Assembly: GCA_002411365.1 (NCBI GenBank)
Contig: DHSD01000014.1
Location: 70,726-92,529, forward strand
Direction: 5' to 3'
Length of the DNA stretch: 21,804 nucleotides
DNA from: Ruminococcaceae bacterium UBA5295
GTDB taxonomy: Bacteria > Bacillota > Clostridia > Oscillospirales > Acutalibacteraceae
The position numbers were made by a program, and so were the translations under genes. The notes beneath the pieces are model-generated. The model saw only the letters and a program-made list of their open reading frames with translations, did no database searches and was not told the origin of the DNA. Numbering within the stretch: position 1 is the stretch's first letter; the number at the start of each line of letters is the position of its first letter. Shown piece after piece: positions 7,008 to 15,637 of the stretch.

Positions 7008-8089
7008 ATACGAACGCTAAAAATTACCGGCAGAAAATTATTAACCTGTTGATTACAGTAGTAATATCAATGTTAGTGGGAGCTGTCCTTATAGGTGTTT
7101 TGGGAAATAATCCGTGGCAGGCATATGGTGCGCTGTTTCAAGGTGCTTTTGTCGGTAAACTTAATTTTGGCACAACATTGGCAAACTTTGCACCGCTTTT
7201 GCTGACAGCTTATGCATTCATAATTCCAGCGGATGCGAGTTTCTTTAACTGCGGTGTTGAAGGGGAGCTCTATCTCGGCGCAATTACTGCTGCTTTCGTA
7301 GGTTATAATTTTAAAGGATTACCGGGCCCATTACATATTGTACTCTGCTTCCTCTGCGCAATGATTGTTGGAGCACTTTGGAGCCTTATACCCGCGGTAC
7401 TTAAAGTGCGCTGGAATGTAAATGAAGTTTGCGTAACAATCCTGATGAATTATGTTGCAATGTATATTGCCTCATATCTTGTAAACGGCCCAATGAGCGC
7501 AAAAACAGGTACAGCGCAAACGCCTGCCGTTGCCGATAATACACAACTTGCAAAATTTCTTGTTCCAAGTCAGGCGAATACTGGTATCTTTATCGCTATT
7601 GCTGTGACAATTTTTCTGTATTGGATGATGAACCATTCCACAGTCGGATATGAAATTAGAAGCGTCGGGCAGAATCCTCATTTTTCTGAATATATCGGTA
7701 TAAGCCCAGTAAAATCGATGGTAAATTCTATGCTTATAAGCGGTGCAATTGGTGGAATGACTGGCTGTATTTTTGTCCTGGGCGTGTATGGCTATTTCCT
7801 TGATAATTTCTCCATGGGCATCGCTTTCAATGGTATGCTTGCCGCTTTGATTGTGGGAAATGACTACAAACTGACACCGTTCCTTGCATTTTTCATTGCC
7901 GCACTTCAGTCTGGTGCACAGGGAATGGAACGTAACACTGGCGTACCTAAGTCGATAGTTGATGTTATTATTAGCATTTTTATTATATTTGCCACAATGG
8001 AAGCTCTGTTCAGCTTTCTTAGCAAGAAAAAGAAAAATTCTACAGCAAAGTCTCAGTCAAACACGCATCATAAGGAGGCTGAGTCATGA
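7004..8089 (+). CDS. Nucleoside ABC transporter permease 1
   Basis: A 361-residue membrane protein of the BPD_transp_2 (ribose/branched-chain amino acid) permease family, with about eight to ten hydrophobic segments. Conserved features include NFAPLLLTAYAFIIPADASF followed by FNCGVEGELYLGAI near residues 60-95, WNVNEVCVTILMNYVAMY near 130, and the cytoplasmic loop GYEIRSVGQNPHFSEYIGIS that contacts the ATPase. It corresponds to the larger (YufP/NupB-like) permease. The start (TTG at 7004) overlaps the ATPase stop, and the C-terminus, rich in Lys and Ser, overlaps the next permease by 4 bases (ATGA). Works as a heterodimer with permease 2. Confidence 0.92.
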   Translation: MNTNAKNYRQKIINLLITVVISMLVGAVLIGVLGNNPWQAYGALFQGAFVGKLNFGTTLANFAPLLLTAYAFIIPADASFFNCGVEGELYLGAITAAFVGYNFKGLPGPLHIVLCFLCAMIVGALWSLIPAVLKVRWNVNEVCVTILMNYVAMYIASYLVNGPMSAKTGTAQTPAVADNTQLAKFLVPSQANTGIFIAIAVTIFLYWMMNHSTVGYEIRSVGQNPHFSEYIGISPVKSMVNSMLISGAIGGMTGCIFVLGVYGYFLDNFSMGIAFNGMLAALIVGNDYKLTPFLAFFIAALQSGAQGMERNTGVPKSIVDVIISIFIIFATMEALFSFLSKKKKNSTAKSQSNTHHKEAES

Positions 8090-9045
8090 ACTTTGGTAAA
8101 ATTTTTGATTATACACTTATTTATTCAACAATTCGCTATTCTACCCCAATTCTGTTTGCGGCTCTTGCTGCGACTATAACGCAACAGGCAGATATACTAA
8201 ACATAGGCACTGAAGGTATCATGCTGATTTCTGCGTTTGTTTCGGTATGTGTAAGTTATTATTCAGGCAGCTGGTTCCTGGCAATTTTGGCGGCCATGGT
8301 AATAGGAGTCTTAATGGCTATGATTATGGCTGTGGCCAATTTAAAATGTAAAGCGGATATTTGTGCAATTGGCATGGCTATAAATATGTTTGCTCTTGCT
8401 GTAACAAAGTTTGGAATTAAACAGTTTCTTGGCACAACGGGGACTTTTACAGACCCTAAAATTGTGGGGGTTCCCAAAATTCACATTCCGGCGTTCGACA
8501 ACATACCGTTTCTGAATAAAACATTTAATAACTGGTCTTTCATGGAAGTATTTGGAATCGTTCTTGTATTTATACTCTACCATATTTTATATCGCACTGT
8601 TTGGGGACTGCGGCTTCGTTCCGTAGGAAGATTTCCAATGGCTGCCGAAACTGCGGGTATTAATGTAACGAAGATGAAATATGAGGTAATGATTATCTCG
8701 GGCATTATCGGAGGGCTTGCAGGAGCGCACCTTTCTCTTGGATATACACAGATGTTTACGGAAAACATGACAAACGGAAGAGGTTTCATGGGCGTTGCCG
8801 CCATGTATTTCGGTGGAATGAATCCGGTCGTTGCGTGGATAGGCTGTCTGCTGTTCGGCTTTACAGACACAGTGGGAAACAGACTGCAGGGATATGGGTG
8901 GCCGTCTCAATTTGTCCTTATGCTGCCTTATATAATAACGATTCTTGTTGTGTCGATTTCGCTGTGGCGTCATACGGTTTCCGAGAAAAAATTAAAGAGC
9001 TCTGTTATTCCAGCTAAAAAAGTGAAAAAAGGAGGTATGGTTTGA
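8086..9045 (+). CDS. Nucleoside ABC transporter permease 2
   Basis: A 319-residue membrane protein, second permease of the importer (YufQ/NupC-like). It shows STPILFAALAATITQQADIL and NIGTEGIMLI near the N-terminus, the coupling loop WGLRLRSVGRFPMAAETAGI and the GGLAGAHLSLGY segment typical of this partner. ATG at 8086 overlaps the previous stop by 4 bases and has a strong AAGGAGG site inside the end of the upstream gene. The tail is short and basic. One base after its TGA the nucleoside hydrolase ATG begins, so import and cleavage are in one transcript. Confidence 0.92.
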   Translation: MNFGKIFDYTLIYSTIRYSTPILFAALAATITQQADILNIGTEGIMLISAFVSVCVSYYSGSWFLAILAAMVIGVLMAMIMAVANLKCKADICAIGMAINMFALAVTKFGIKQFLGTTGTFTDPKIVGVPKIHIPAFDNIPFLNKTFNNWSFMEVFGIVLVFILYHILYRTVWGLRLRSVGRFPMAAETAGINVTKMKYEVMIISGIIGGLAGAHLSLGYTQMFTENMTNGRGFMGVAAMYFGGMNPVVAWIGCLLFGFTDTVGNRLQGYGWPSQFVLMLPYIITILVVSISLWRHTVSEKKLKSSVIPAKKVKKGGMV

Positions 9046-9046
9046 T

Positions 9047-9979
9047 ATGAAAACACGTAAAATTATTCTGGATTGCGATCCTGGACATGATGATGCTGTA
9101 GCTATCATGATGGCTGGAAAACATCCATCATTAGATCTTTTGGGAATTACGGTTGTCGCAGGTAATCAGACGCTGGACAAAACGCTGGTGAATGCTCTTA
9201 ATGTCTGTCAGTGCATAGGCCTGGACGTTCCAGTGTTCAAAGGTTGCAGTAAACCGCTTGTACGTGAGCAAATAACTGCGGGAAGTATTCATGGTGAAAG
9301 CGGCCTTGATGGCCCGGTTTTTGCACCGCTTAAAAAGAAGGAAAACAAACAGCATGCTGTTGATTTCTTAATTGAAACGCTTATGGCTTCACAAGGAGAC
9401 ATTACAATTGTTGCCACAGGTCCGCTTACTAATATTGCAATGGCCATGAGGATGGAACCTAAGATAGTTAATAAAATTGACCAGATCGTATTGATGGGTG
9501 GCGCATATCAATTTGGTAATGTGACACCGGCCGCAGAATTTAATATTTATGCTGATCCGGAAGCTGCTTATGTAGTTTTTAACAGCAAGAGGCCAATTGT
9601 TATGATGGGCCTTGACCTTACACGTCAGGCAAAAGCGTATCCAAGCATTGTCGAACGGATAGGCCGTAGGAAAACAAAAGCTGCTAAACTGTTTTATGAC
9701 ATGATGACGTTTTTTAATAAAACGCAAAAAGAAATTTATGGCTGGGAAGGTGCGCCACTGCATGATCCTACCTGCATAGCATATCTAATAGATCCTACCT
9801 GTGTAGAGACAAAACCAATGTTCACAGAAATTGAGCTTAGAAGTGAAAAATGTTACGGCAGAACAATTTGCGATTATTTTGGAATTACAGGGAAAAAGCC
9901 GAACACCCTTGTGGGTATAAAGTTAGATCGTAATAAATTCTGGGATATCGTTGAACAGTGTATTTGCCTTTACGATTGA
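9047..9979 (+). CDS. Inosine/uridine-preferring nucleoside hydrolase family protein
   Basis: A 310-residue N-ribohydrolase that splits a (ribo)nucleoside into free base and ribose in the cytoplasm. The calcium-binding motif DCDPGHDDA (Asp9, 11, 15, 16) is complete; TGPLTNIAMAMR, the MGGAYQFGNVTPAAEFNIYA region with the Asn and Glu ligands, and APLHDPTCIAYLI with the late catalytic His-Asp are all visible. Length is that of RihA/RihB/IunH enzymes. The AAAAGGAGGT site lies within the last codons of permease 2. In this locus it would supply ribose to the ribokinase at 1866-2792. Purine or pyrimidine preference cannot be decided from the sequence. Confidence 0.93.
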   Translation: MKTRKIILDCDPGHDDAVAIMMAGKHPSLDLLGITVVAGNQTLDKTLVNALNVCQCIGLDVPVFKGCSKPLVREQITAGSIHGESGLDGPVFAPLKKKENKQHAVDFLIETLMASQGDITIVATGPLTNIAMAMRMEPKIVNKIDQIVLMGGAYQFGNVTPAAEFNIYADPEAAYVVFNSKRPIVMMGLDLTRQAKAYPSIVERIGRRKTKAAKLFYDMMTFFNKTQKEIYGWEGAPLHDPTCIAYLIDPTCVETKPMFTEIELRSEKCYGRTICDYFGITGKKPNTLVGIKLDRNKFWDIVEQCICLYD

Positions 9980-10029
9980 GTAGAGAGGCCTAAACGCAGC
10001 TTTGCTTTTTGGAAGAAAGATGAATAAAA

Positions 10030-11301
10030 ATGTATGAAAATTTAAAAGAAACTTTTGAGAAGAACAAAGAAAAATATATAAAATATCTGGCGGATTTAGT
10101 TGCGATTGATACACATGACATTGGTCACGGCATAGAAGGCGGCATGGAAAATAAAGGGCAGAAATATCTTGCTGAACTTTTAAAAAAAATGGGAGCCGAT
10201 TCTGTAGTATGCGATCCTATGCGTGAAGAAGTCATATGTGACAGCATACATAAATATCACGAAGGCAACCCTGGCCACAATTATGATAATCGATTCAATG
10301 TATATGCCGAATTTCATGGAAAAGGCGACAAATCAATTATGTTCAATGGCCATATGGACACTATGCCAGCTGGAGACGAGAGCAAGTGGAATATTCCGCC
10401 GCACATGCCTTCTATACATGATAGTAATATGTACGGACTTGGTGTCTGTGATATGAAAGGTGGATTGATGGCGGCAGTCATGGCGGTGCAGCTTCTTCAG
10501 GATGCTGGAGTAGAACTTCCTGGGACTGTAAAAATAGTATCTGTTGTTGATGAAGAGGGCGGTGGTAATGGCTCAATTGCCGCTGCGATGAATGGGCAAA
10601 AAGCAGATGGCGTTGTAGTATGTGAGCCAACGAGCTGCGAACTTGTAATTGCCCATATGGGATTTATCTTTTTTCAGGTAGATGTCGAAGGTGTTCCCGT
10701 ACATTCAGGTTCAAAGTGGCTTGGCGTTAGCGCAATTGAAAAAGCCACCAAATTAATGGCAGCGATCGATGAGCTTGAGCACAAATGGCTGCTGATTTAC
10801 AAGCATCCGCTATTACCTCCGCCAACGTCTAATGTAGGTGTGATAGAGGGTGGTACGGCCGGCTCAACTGTTGCTGCGCATTGCTGTTTCAAAAGCTGTG
10901 TCCATTATCAGCCGGGCTCAATGTCACATGAACAGGTCGTAAAAGAGTATACCGATGCTATTTACCGCTGTTGTGAAGGTGACGAATGGTTAAGAAACCA
11001 TAAGCCCAGAATATCGATATATCAGTCTGGCGGCCCTTTTGAAATGAATGCCGATCATCCATTTGTAACAACGTTTCAAAATGCTATACAGCACATTATT
11101 GGAGAAGAACAAACAGCAAAAGGGACAACAAGCGGTTGTGATTCGCGCATATGGAAAAATATAGCGAAGTGCCCAACAATACAATATGGGCCGGGCAATA
11201 TGGCACAGTGTCATACTATTAATGAATATATGCCGTTGGATCAGTACAAAAAAGCAATTCTTTCTTATGCAGCTTTGATCCTTGAGTGGTGTGGCAGATG
11301 A
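10030..11301 (+). CDS. M20-family metallohydrolase (ArgE/DapE/YlmB-like)
   Basis: A 423-residue zinc-dependent amidohydrolase or peptidase. Metal and catalytic residues of family M20 are present: GHMDTMPAGD with His108 and catalytic Asp110, CDMKGG with bridging Asp141, DEEGGG with catalytic Glu175 and Glu176, the CEPTS strand with the next ligand, and a late His in MAQCHTINEY. The dimerisation lid follows residue ~215. It is co-directional, 50 bases after the nucleoside hydrolase, with a weak GGAAGAAAG site. Family members remove acyl or formyl groups from small amines (acetylornithine, succinyl-diaminopimelate, formylaminopyrimidine) or open ureido compounds. A role in breaking down a modified nucleobase or an N-acylated nucleoside is only an inference from position. 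Confidence 0.85.
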   Translation: MYENLKETFEKNKEKYIKYLADLVAIDTHDIGHGIEGGMENKGQKYLAELLKKMGADSVVCDPMREEVICDSIHKYHEGNPGHNYDNRFNVYAEFHGKGDKSIMFNGHMDTMPAGDESKWNIPPHMPSIHDSNMYGLGVCDMKGGLMAAVMAVQLLQDAGVELPGTVKIVSVVDEEGGGNGSIAAAMNGQKADGVVVCEPTSCELVIAHMGFIFFQVDVEGVPVHSGSKWLGVSAIEKATKLMAAIDELEHKWLLIYKHPLLPPPTSNVGVIEGGTAGSTVAAHCCFKSCVHYQPGSMSHEQVVKEYTDAIYRCCEGDEWLRNHKPRISIYQSGGPFEMNADHPFVTTFQNAIQHIIGEEQTAKGTTSGCDSRIWKNIAKCPTIQYGPGNMAQCHTINEYMPLDQYKKAILSYAALILEWCGR

Positions 11302-11344
11302 ATCTTTTAAAAACCATATGTATAAAATGTAGGAGCCTAAAATA

Positions 11345-12085
11345 ATGAAAAAAATATTGATAGCAGGAGAATCCTGGATGAGTTTTACCACCCATGTAAA
11401 AGGATTTGATACGTTTCAGACCTCCGTATATGAAGAAGGTATTGAGCAGCTTCGTGAAGCAATAGAAAAAGGGGGGTATGATGTAGATTTTCTTCCTAAT
11501 CATTTAGCATCGACGAAATTTCCTTATCACATCGAAGAACTGAAACAATACTCTGCAGTAATACTTTCGGACATCGGAGCAAATACTTTATTACTTGCAC
11601 CGGAAACATTCAATTTTAGCATCAGGAAACCTAACCGCTGCCAACTGCTTAAAGATTATGTATTGCAGGGTGGTGCGCTCATAATGATTGGTGGATATAT
11701 GACTTTTTCCGGAATCGACGGGAAAGGCAAATGGGGCAGTACTCCGGTACAGGATGTGCTGCCAGTGAATATACTAAATTATGATGATCGCTGTGAGCAT
11801 CCGGAAGGCGTTAGGCCACAAATTGTAAATGAGCATGAAGGTATATTAGGCTTACCTAAGGAATGGCCATTTCTTTTAGGATATAACAAGACGATTATAA
11901 AGCCGGATGCATGCCTTGCAGTTACAATTAATAACGATCCTCTGATCGCTTTTGGCAGTTATGGAAAAGGAAAAAGCGCAGTTTTTACTTCCGATTGTGC
12001 TCCGCATTGGGCACCGCCGGAATTCACAGGCTGGAGTTATTATAATAAACTTTGGCAATCCATGCTATGCTGGCTTACAAAATAA
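11345..12085 (+). CDS. GATase1-like protein (PF07090-type putative glutamine amidotransferase)
   Basis: A 246-residue cytoplasmic protein that starts KKILIAGESWMSFTTHVKGF, with later VILSDIGANTLLL, GGALIMIGGYMTFSG and an end with TSDCAPHWAPPEF. This matches the class I glutamine amidotransferase-like family (DUF1355/PF07090). The usual nucleophile elbow G-x-C-x-G is absent: the matching strand reads MIGGYMTFSG, with no Cys, so ammonia release from glutamine by the classical route is unlikely. Cys and His in SDCAPHW near the C-terminus could be functional. It is the last gene of the nucleoside operon, 43 bases after the M20 gene, with a TAGGAG site. No function is established that I know of. 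Confidence 0.75.
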   Translation: MKKILIAGESWMSFTTHVKGFDTFQTSVYEEGIEQLREAIEKGGYDVDFLPNHLASTKFPYHIEELKQYSAVILSDIGANTLLLAPETFNFSIRKPNRCQLLKDYVLQGGALIMIGGYMTFSGIDGKGKWGSTPVQDVLPVNILNYDDRCEHPEGVRPQIVNEHEGILGLPKEWPFLLGYNKTIIKPDACLAVTINNDPLIAFGSYGKGKSAVFTSDCAPHWAPPEFTGWSYYNKLWQSMLCWLTK

Positions 12086-12086
12086 T

Positions 12087-12106
12087 ACAAATTAAGTAGA
12101 ATTTGT
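12087..12106 (+). terminator. Weak hairpin at the operon end
   Basis: ACAAATT / AATTTGT with a 6-base loop just after the stop at 12085, followed 5 bases later by a short T run (ACTTTTG). Possible weak terminator of the nucleoside operon. Confidence 0.35.
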
Positions 12107-12148
12107 CAAATACTTTTGTACAAGCCAATAGATGCCGTGTCAATATAA

Positions 12149-12274
12149 ATTCGTAATCTGGAGAAGTCAAGGACTGTGCCGAATCTTGACCCCAATGATC
12201 CGGGTACGGTTCAAATTCTGCTGCCCTCGAACGCCCCAGAAAGCTGTAAAGACAAACATACCACCAAAAACTGA
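12149..12274 (+). pseudogene. Orphan reading-frame tail, unrecognised
   Basis: An open frame without a start codon from 12149 to TGA 12272-12274 reads NLEKSRTVPNLDPNDPGTVQ, then ILLPSNAPESCKDKH and a short end. Its Pro/Asn/Asp-rich composition and the strong terminator 5 bases after the stop suggest the 3' end of a lost gene. I do not recognise the family. The 230 bases after the terminator (12317-12550) carry no gene, only the PTS promoter region. Confidence 0.3.
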
Positions 12275-12279
12275 ATTCT

Positions 12280-12316
12280 GGCCCCGGCACTGTGATATGC
12301 AGCGCCGGGGCCTTTT
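12280..12316 (+). terminator. Strong Rho-independent terminator
   Basis: Perfect 9-bp GC-rich stem GGCCCCGGC / GCCGGGGCC with a 15-base loop, followed by TTTT. It separates the nucleoside locus from the PTS locus. Confidence 0.9.
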
Positions 12317-12487
12317 CGGCTGTCTGCTGTCAAGATGCCGTCAGGTTTGACGTTTACCAATTTGCACATATGGCCTGCTTTATCCCGAAACATATGTACA
12401 TTCCGGCAGATTAACGGAAACCTAACTGAAAAAGTATATGTACATGTTCCATTTATGGGCAACATGTTGATTATTAGGCAAAATATC

Positions 12488-12531
12488 TTTTTTTCCCAGA
12501 GTGCTTTCGCTATAATGAAACTACGATACTG
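12488..12531 (+). promoter_or_regulatory. Promoter region of the alpha-glucoside PTS operon
   Basis: TATAAT at 12511-12516 with a poor T-rich -35 region (12488-12493). Directly downstream, CTACGATACTG (12521-12531) spans the expected start. The octamer CGATACTG recurs inverted in front of the RpiR gene at 15556-15563, so it may be the RpiR operator. Confidence 0.6.
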
Positions 12532-12563
12532 TGGTATGAGATTTTAGAGGAGGATTGTAGTTT

Positions 12564-14138
12564 ATGGAGAAGACTCAAAAGACAAAATCAAAGGGAATCC
12601 AGAATTTTTCGAAAGCACTCATTGTTCCAATCCTGTTTTTACCGATTGTAGGCCTTCTGCTGGCACTTTCGGCGATTCTTTCGAATCCGACTTTTGTGCC
12701 GAAGGGCAGTGCCATTTACATGATTGGCCAGTTCCTGTACCAGACCGTTTCCGCCATTATTTCCAACCTGAGCATCCTGTTCTGCGTTGGCCTCGCCTTT
12801 GGCCTCGCTAAGAAGAAGAAAGCCGAAGCGGCACTGGTTGCACTGATGTCATACTTGATTTTCCTGAGTGCAAACAGCACATTCCTTTCGCTTTCCGGAA
12901 AAGTCATCAAAGGGAGTACGGCCGATGCTCTTTACGGCACAGGCCAGACCATTTATCTTGGATTCCATATCACTGATATGGGCGTGTTTATCGGCATTAT
13001 CCTTGGCTGCCTGATTGCCTGGATTCATAACAGGTATTGCGACAAGGAATTCGATGGCCCGTTCGCCATTTTCGGCAATACGAAACTTGTTTTCCTTGTC
13101 TCCTGTGCCTGGGTGATGGGCATCAGCATTGCGGCGGCCTATGTTTGGCCGTTCATCGCGGGCGGCATTTCGGCCCTCTCGAACTTCATCAGCTATTCCG
13201 GTCCAATCGGCGTTTTCCTCTACGGTTTCCTGAACCGTATTCTGATTCCAACCGGTCTGCACCATCTGGTATGGACGCCGTTCCTCTTTTCTTCAATTGG
13301 CGGACAGGCTGCCGTTGCCGGCAAGAACGTTGCCGGTGCCCTGCCGATTTTCCTTGCGGAAATTTCCAATTCGCCGAAGGCCCTGGACCCGTCCAGCAAA
13401 TACTTGATGTTTGGTATGGTAAAAATGTTCGGCCTGATCGGCGGAACGTTTGCCATGATAAAATGTGCGCGTAAAGATAAACGTGACGAAGTCAAAGGCG
13501 CGCTTGTTCCGGGCGCCGTCACCGCGTTCCTCGTCGGCATTACGGAGCCGGTCGAATTCACCTTCGTTTTTGCCGCTCCGCTTCTCTGGCTTGTGTATTC
13601 CGTGATTGACGGGCTGTTCCAGATGTTTGCCTATATGATGAACTGCCATGTGTGCGCCTACACAGGATTTATTGATTTTTGCGTTTATAACCTGCCGATG
13701 GGTGCTGGAAAAACAAATTGGCCTGTCTTTGTGTTTCTCGGCCTTGCGGAAGCAGTCGTCTGCTATTTTGTTTTCCTTTTCATGATTCGGAAATTCAACT
13801 TGAAAACGCTTGGCAGGGAAGACGATCAGCCGCAGGCTGAAACGGTTGCCGCTTCTGTAACTTCCATTCCGGTTTCCAGCACGTCTTCCGGAGACAGCAA
13901 AGCGGAAACGATCATTGCCGGCCTTGGCGGCAAAGACAATATTGAAACCGTGGAAAGCTGTTTCACGCGTCTGCGTGTCGGCCTGAAAGATGGTTCCAAA
14001 GTGAACGATGCTGCGCTGAGGTCAACGGGGGCTTCCGGTGTGGTGCACAGCGGGAACAGCGTTCAGGTTGTGTACGGAGTCTCCGTCAACAAAATCCGGA
14101 CGATGGTGGACGATGCGCTGGGCAATCATGAGGAATAG
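12564..14138 (+). CDS. PTS alpha-glucoside (maltose-type) EIICB component
   Basis: A 524-residue membrane transporter that imports and phosphorylates an alpha-glucoside. Residues about 10-420 form the EIIC domain with around ten hydrophobic segments; the signature GLHHLVWTPF and the FVFAAPLLW and TNWPVFVFLG segments are typical of the glucose/maltose/glucosamine superfamily. A linker rich in Ser, Thr and Val leads to the EIIB domain from about 450, with the phosphoryl-accepting Cys466 in SCFTRLRVGL. The missing EIIA is encoded separately at 16470. ATG at 12564 has a clear GAGGAGG site. The next gene encodes a CDMP-type GH4 enzyme, so the substrate is most likely maltose or a related alpha-linked disaccharide (MalX/GlvC-like). 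Confidence 0.9.
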   Translation: MEKTQKTKSKGIQNFSKALIVPILFLPIVGLLLALSAILSNPTFVPKGSAIYMIGQFLYQTVSAIISNLSILFCVGLAFGLAKKKKAEAALVALMSYLIFLSANSTFLSLSGKVIKGSTADALYGTGQTIYLGFHITDMGVFIGIILGCLIAWIHNRYCDKEFDGPFAIFGNTKLVFLVSCAWVMGISIAAAYVWPFIAGGISALSNFISYSGPIGVFLYGFLNRILIPTGLHHLVWTPFLFSSIGGQAAVAGKNVAGALPIFLAEISNSPKALDPSSKYLMFGMVKMFGLIGGTFAMIKCARKDKRDEVKGALVPGAVTAFLVGITEPVEFTFVFAAPLLWLVYSVIDGLFQMFAYMMNCHVCAYTGFIDFCVYNLPMGAGKTNWPVFVFLGLAEAVVCYFVFLFMIRKFNLKTLGREDDQPQAETVAASVTSIPVSSTSSGDSKAETIIAGLGGKDNIETVESCFTRLRVGLKDGSKVNDAALRSTGASGVVHSGNSVQVVYGVSVNKIRTMVDDALGNHEE

Positions 14139-14195
14139 CGCACTTTTGTTTCGAATATTTCTATTTCTAGTTTTGATATAAAAGGAGTAAATTTT

Positions 14196-15518
14196 ATGAA
14201 AACATTTAAACTTGTTATTGTTGGCGGAGGCAGCACCTACACCCCTGGAATTGTTACGAACGTGCTCGCCAATAAGACGGAGTTCAAACTCAACGAGCTT
14301 TGCCTTTACGACAATAATAAAGAACGCCAGGACACCGTCGGGGTTATTGTAAAACAGCTGGTTCAAAAAATGGATCCGAATTTGAAACTTGTTTTTACCA
14401 CAGACCCAGCGGAAGCCTTTACGGGGGCGGACTTTATCTTTGCACAGATGCGGGTAGGACTTTACAAAATGCGCGAGCAGGACGAGAAAATCTCACTGAA
14501 ATACAATGTTGTTGGGCAGGAAACCTGCGGCCCCGGCGGACTTGCCTATGGCTTACGCACAATTTATCCGATGGCTCAGATTGTTGATTACTGCGAAAAG
14601 TACGCAAGCAAAAAATATTGGATTGTCAACTATTCCAACCCGGCTGCTATCGTGGCAAAAGCGATGCATATGATGAGGCCGAATGCAAGGATTCTGAATA
14701 TCTGCGATATGCCTGTGGCAATCATGGAACTCATGGCAAAAATCCTCGGCTGTGATGTCAAAGACATCGACGTCGATTATTTTGGGCTGAATCACTTCGG
14801 ATGGTTTACGAAGGTGCGCGTCTGCGGCGAAGACCGTACGGATGAGCTGAAAGCCTATGTGAAAGAGCATGGCTACCTTCCGCCAGATCCCAAAGACTGC
14901 GAACGGCTTGAGCCTTCTTGGAAAAACACCTTCACCAATGCGAAATATATTTACAATATGTTTCCGGATTATCTGCCGAACACGTATTTCCAGTATTATC
15001 TGCTGAGCGACTATATGGTTGCCCATGAAGACAAAAATTATACCAGGGCCAATGAAGTAATTGACGGCCGCGAAAAGCATATTTTCGATACGGTGCACGA
15101 ATACCAGAAAACTGGAAAAATGGATCTGGATCAGTTCAGGGATGTCCATGGGGAATTCATTGTAGACGTGGCCATGAGCCTTGCTTATGACCAGAGAAGG
15201 CGCTTCCTTGTCATGGTGAAAAATGAGGGGGCCGTGGCCAACCTTCCGGATGACGCTATGGTGGAGATTCCGGCTTACCTGACCAACAAGGGTCCGGAGC
15301 CAGTGCGAGTCGGCAAAATTTCAGCTTTCTACAAAGGCCTTATTGAGCAGCAGAATGCCTGCGAACAGCTAATCTGCGAAGCGGCCATCGAACATTCCTA
15401 CCAAAAAGCGCTCATGGCGTTCACCCTGAACAAGACGGTGCCTTCCGCTATGACGGCAAAGAAGATTCTGGATGATATGATTGTTGCTAACCGGGGTTAT
15501 TGGCCGGAATTAAAGTGA
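14196..15518 (+). CDS. 6-phospho-alpha-glucosidase, glycoside hydrolase family 4
   Basis: A 440-residue NAD- and metal-dependent hydrolase (GlvA/MalH/AglB-like) that splits maltose 6-phosphate and similar products into glucose 6-phosphate and a hexose. The N-terminal dinucleotide site VGGGSTYTPGIV is at residues 8-19. The CDMP motif at 170-173 is the one that marks 6-phospho-alpha-glucosidases among GH4 enzymes; Cys170 and His200 (NHFGW) are the expected metal ligands. VGQETCGPGGLAYGLRTI, NYSNPAAIVA and NGxGPEP-like NKGPEPVRVG also match. The product ends ...GYWPELK like its B. subtilis relative GlvA. It lies 57 bases after the EIICB gene with an AAAGGAG site, so the two form one operon. Confidence 0.93.
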   Translation: MKTFKLVIVGGGSTYTPGIVTNVLANKTEFKLNELCLYDNNKERQDTVGVIVKQLVQKMDPNLKLVFTTDPAEAFTGADFIFAQMRVGLYKMREQDEKISLKYNVVGQETCGPGGLAYGLRTIYPMAQIVDYCEKYASKKYWIVNYSNPAAIVAKAMHMMRPNARILNICDMPVAIMELMAKILGCDVKDIDVDYFGLNHFGWFTKVRVCGEDRTDELKAYVKEHGYLPPDPKDCERLEPSWKNTFTNAKYIYNMFPDYLPNTYFQYYLLSDYMVAHEDKNYTRANEVIDGREKHIFDTVHEYQKTGKMDLDQFRDVHGEFIVDVAMSLAYDQRRRFLVMVKNEGAVANLPDDAMVEIPAYLTNKGPEPVRVGKISAFYKGLIEQQNACEQLICEAAIEHSYQKALMAFTLNKTVPSAMTAKKILDDMIVANRGYWPELK

Positions 15519-15555
15519 GATATGAGATAAAAATTTGTTTCCAATTCTGACAATG

Positions 15556-15607
15556 CAGTATCGCTTCTCAATTTTCAGTATGCTATAATAAAAAAAGTAT
15601 TGCGTAG
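15556..15607 (+). promoter_or_regulatory. Promoter region of rpiR-EIIA with candidate operators
   Basis: TATAAT at 15584-15589 in the 107-base gap after the GH4 gene; no strong -35. CAGTATCG (15556-15563) is the reverse complement of CGATACTG in the PTS promoter, and AGTATTGCGTAG (15596-15607) is a related inverted copy with two extra bases. This fits autoregulation by the RpiR protein. Confidence 0.5.
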
Positions 15608-15637
15608 CTGATTTTCGGGAAGGAAGTGCTGCTCAAA

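Noticed and set aside
14553..15149. 198-residue minus-strand frame inside the GH4 gene
   Set aside because: Antisense shadow of a conserved enzyme; no start signals or recognisable domain.
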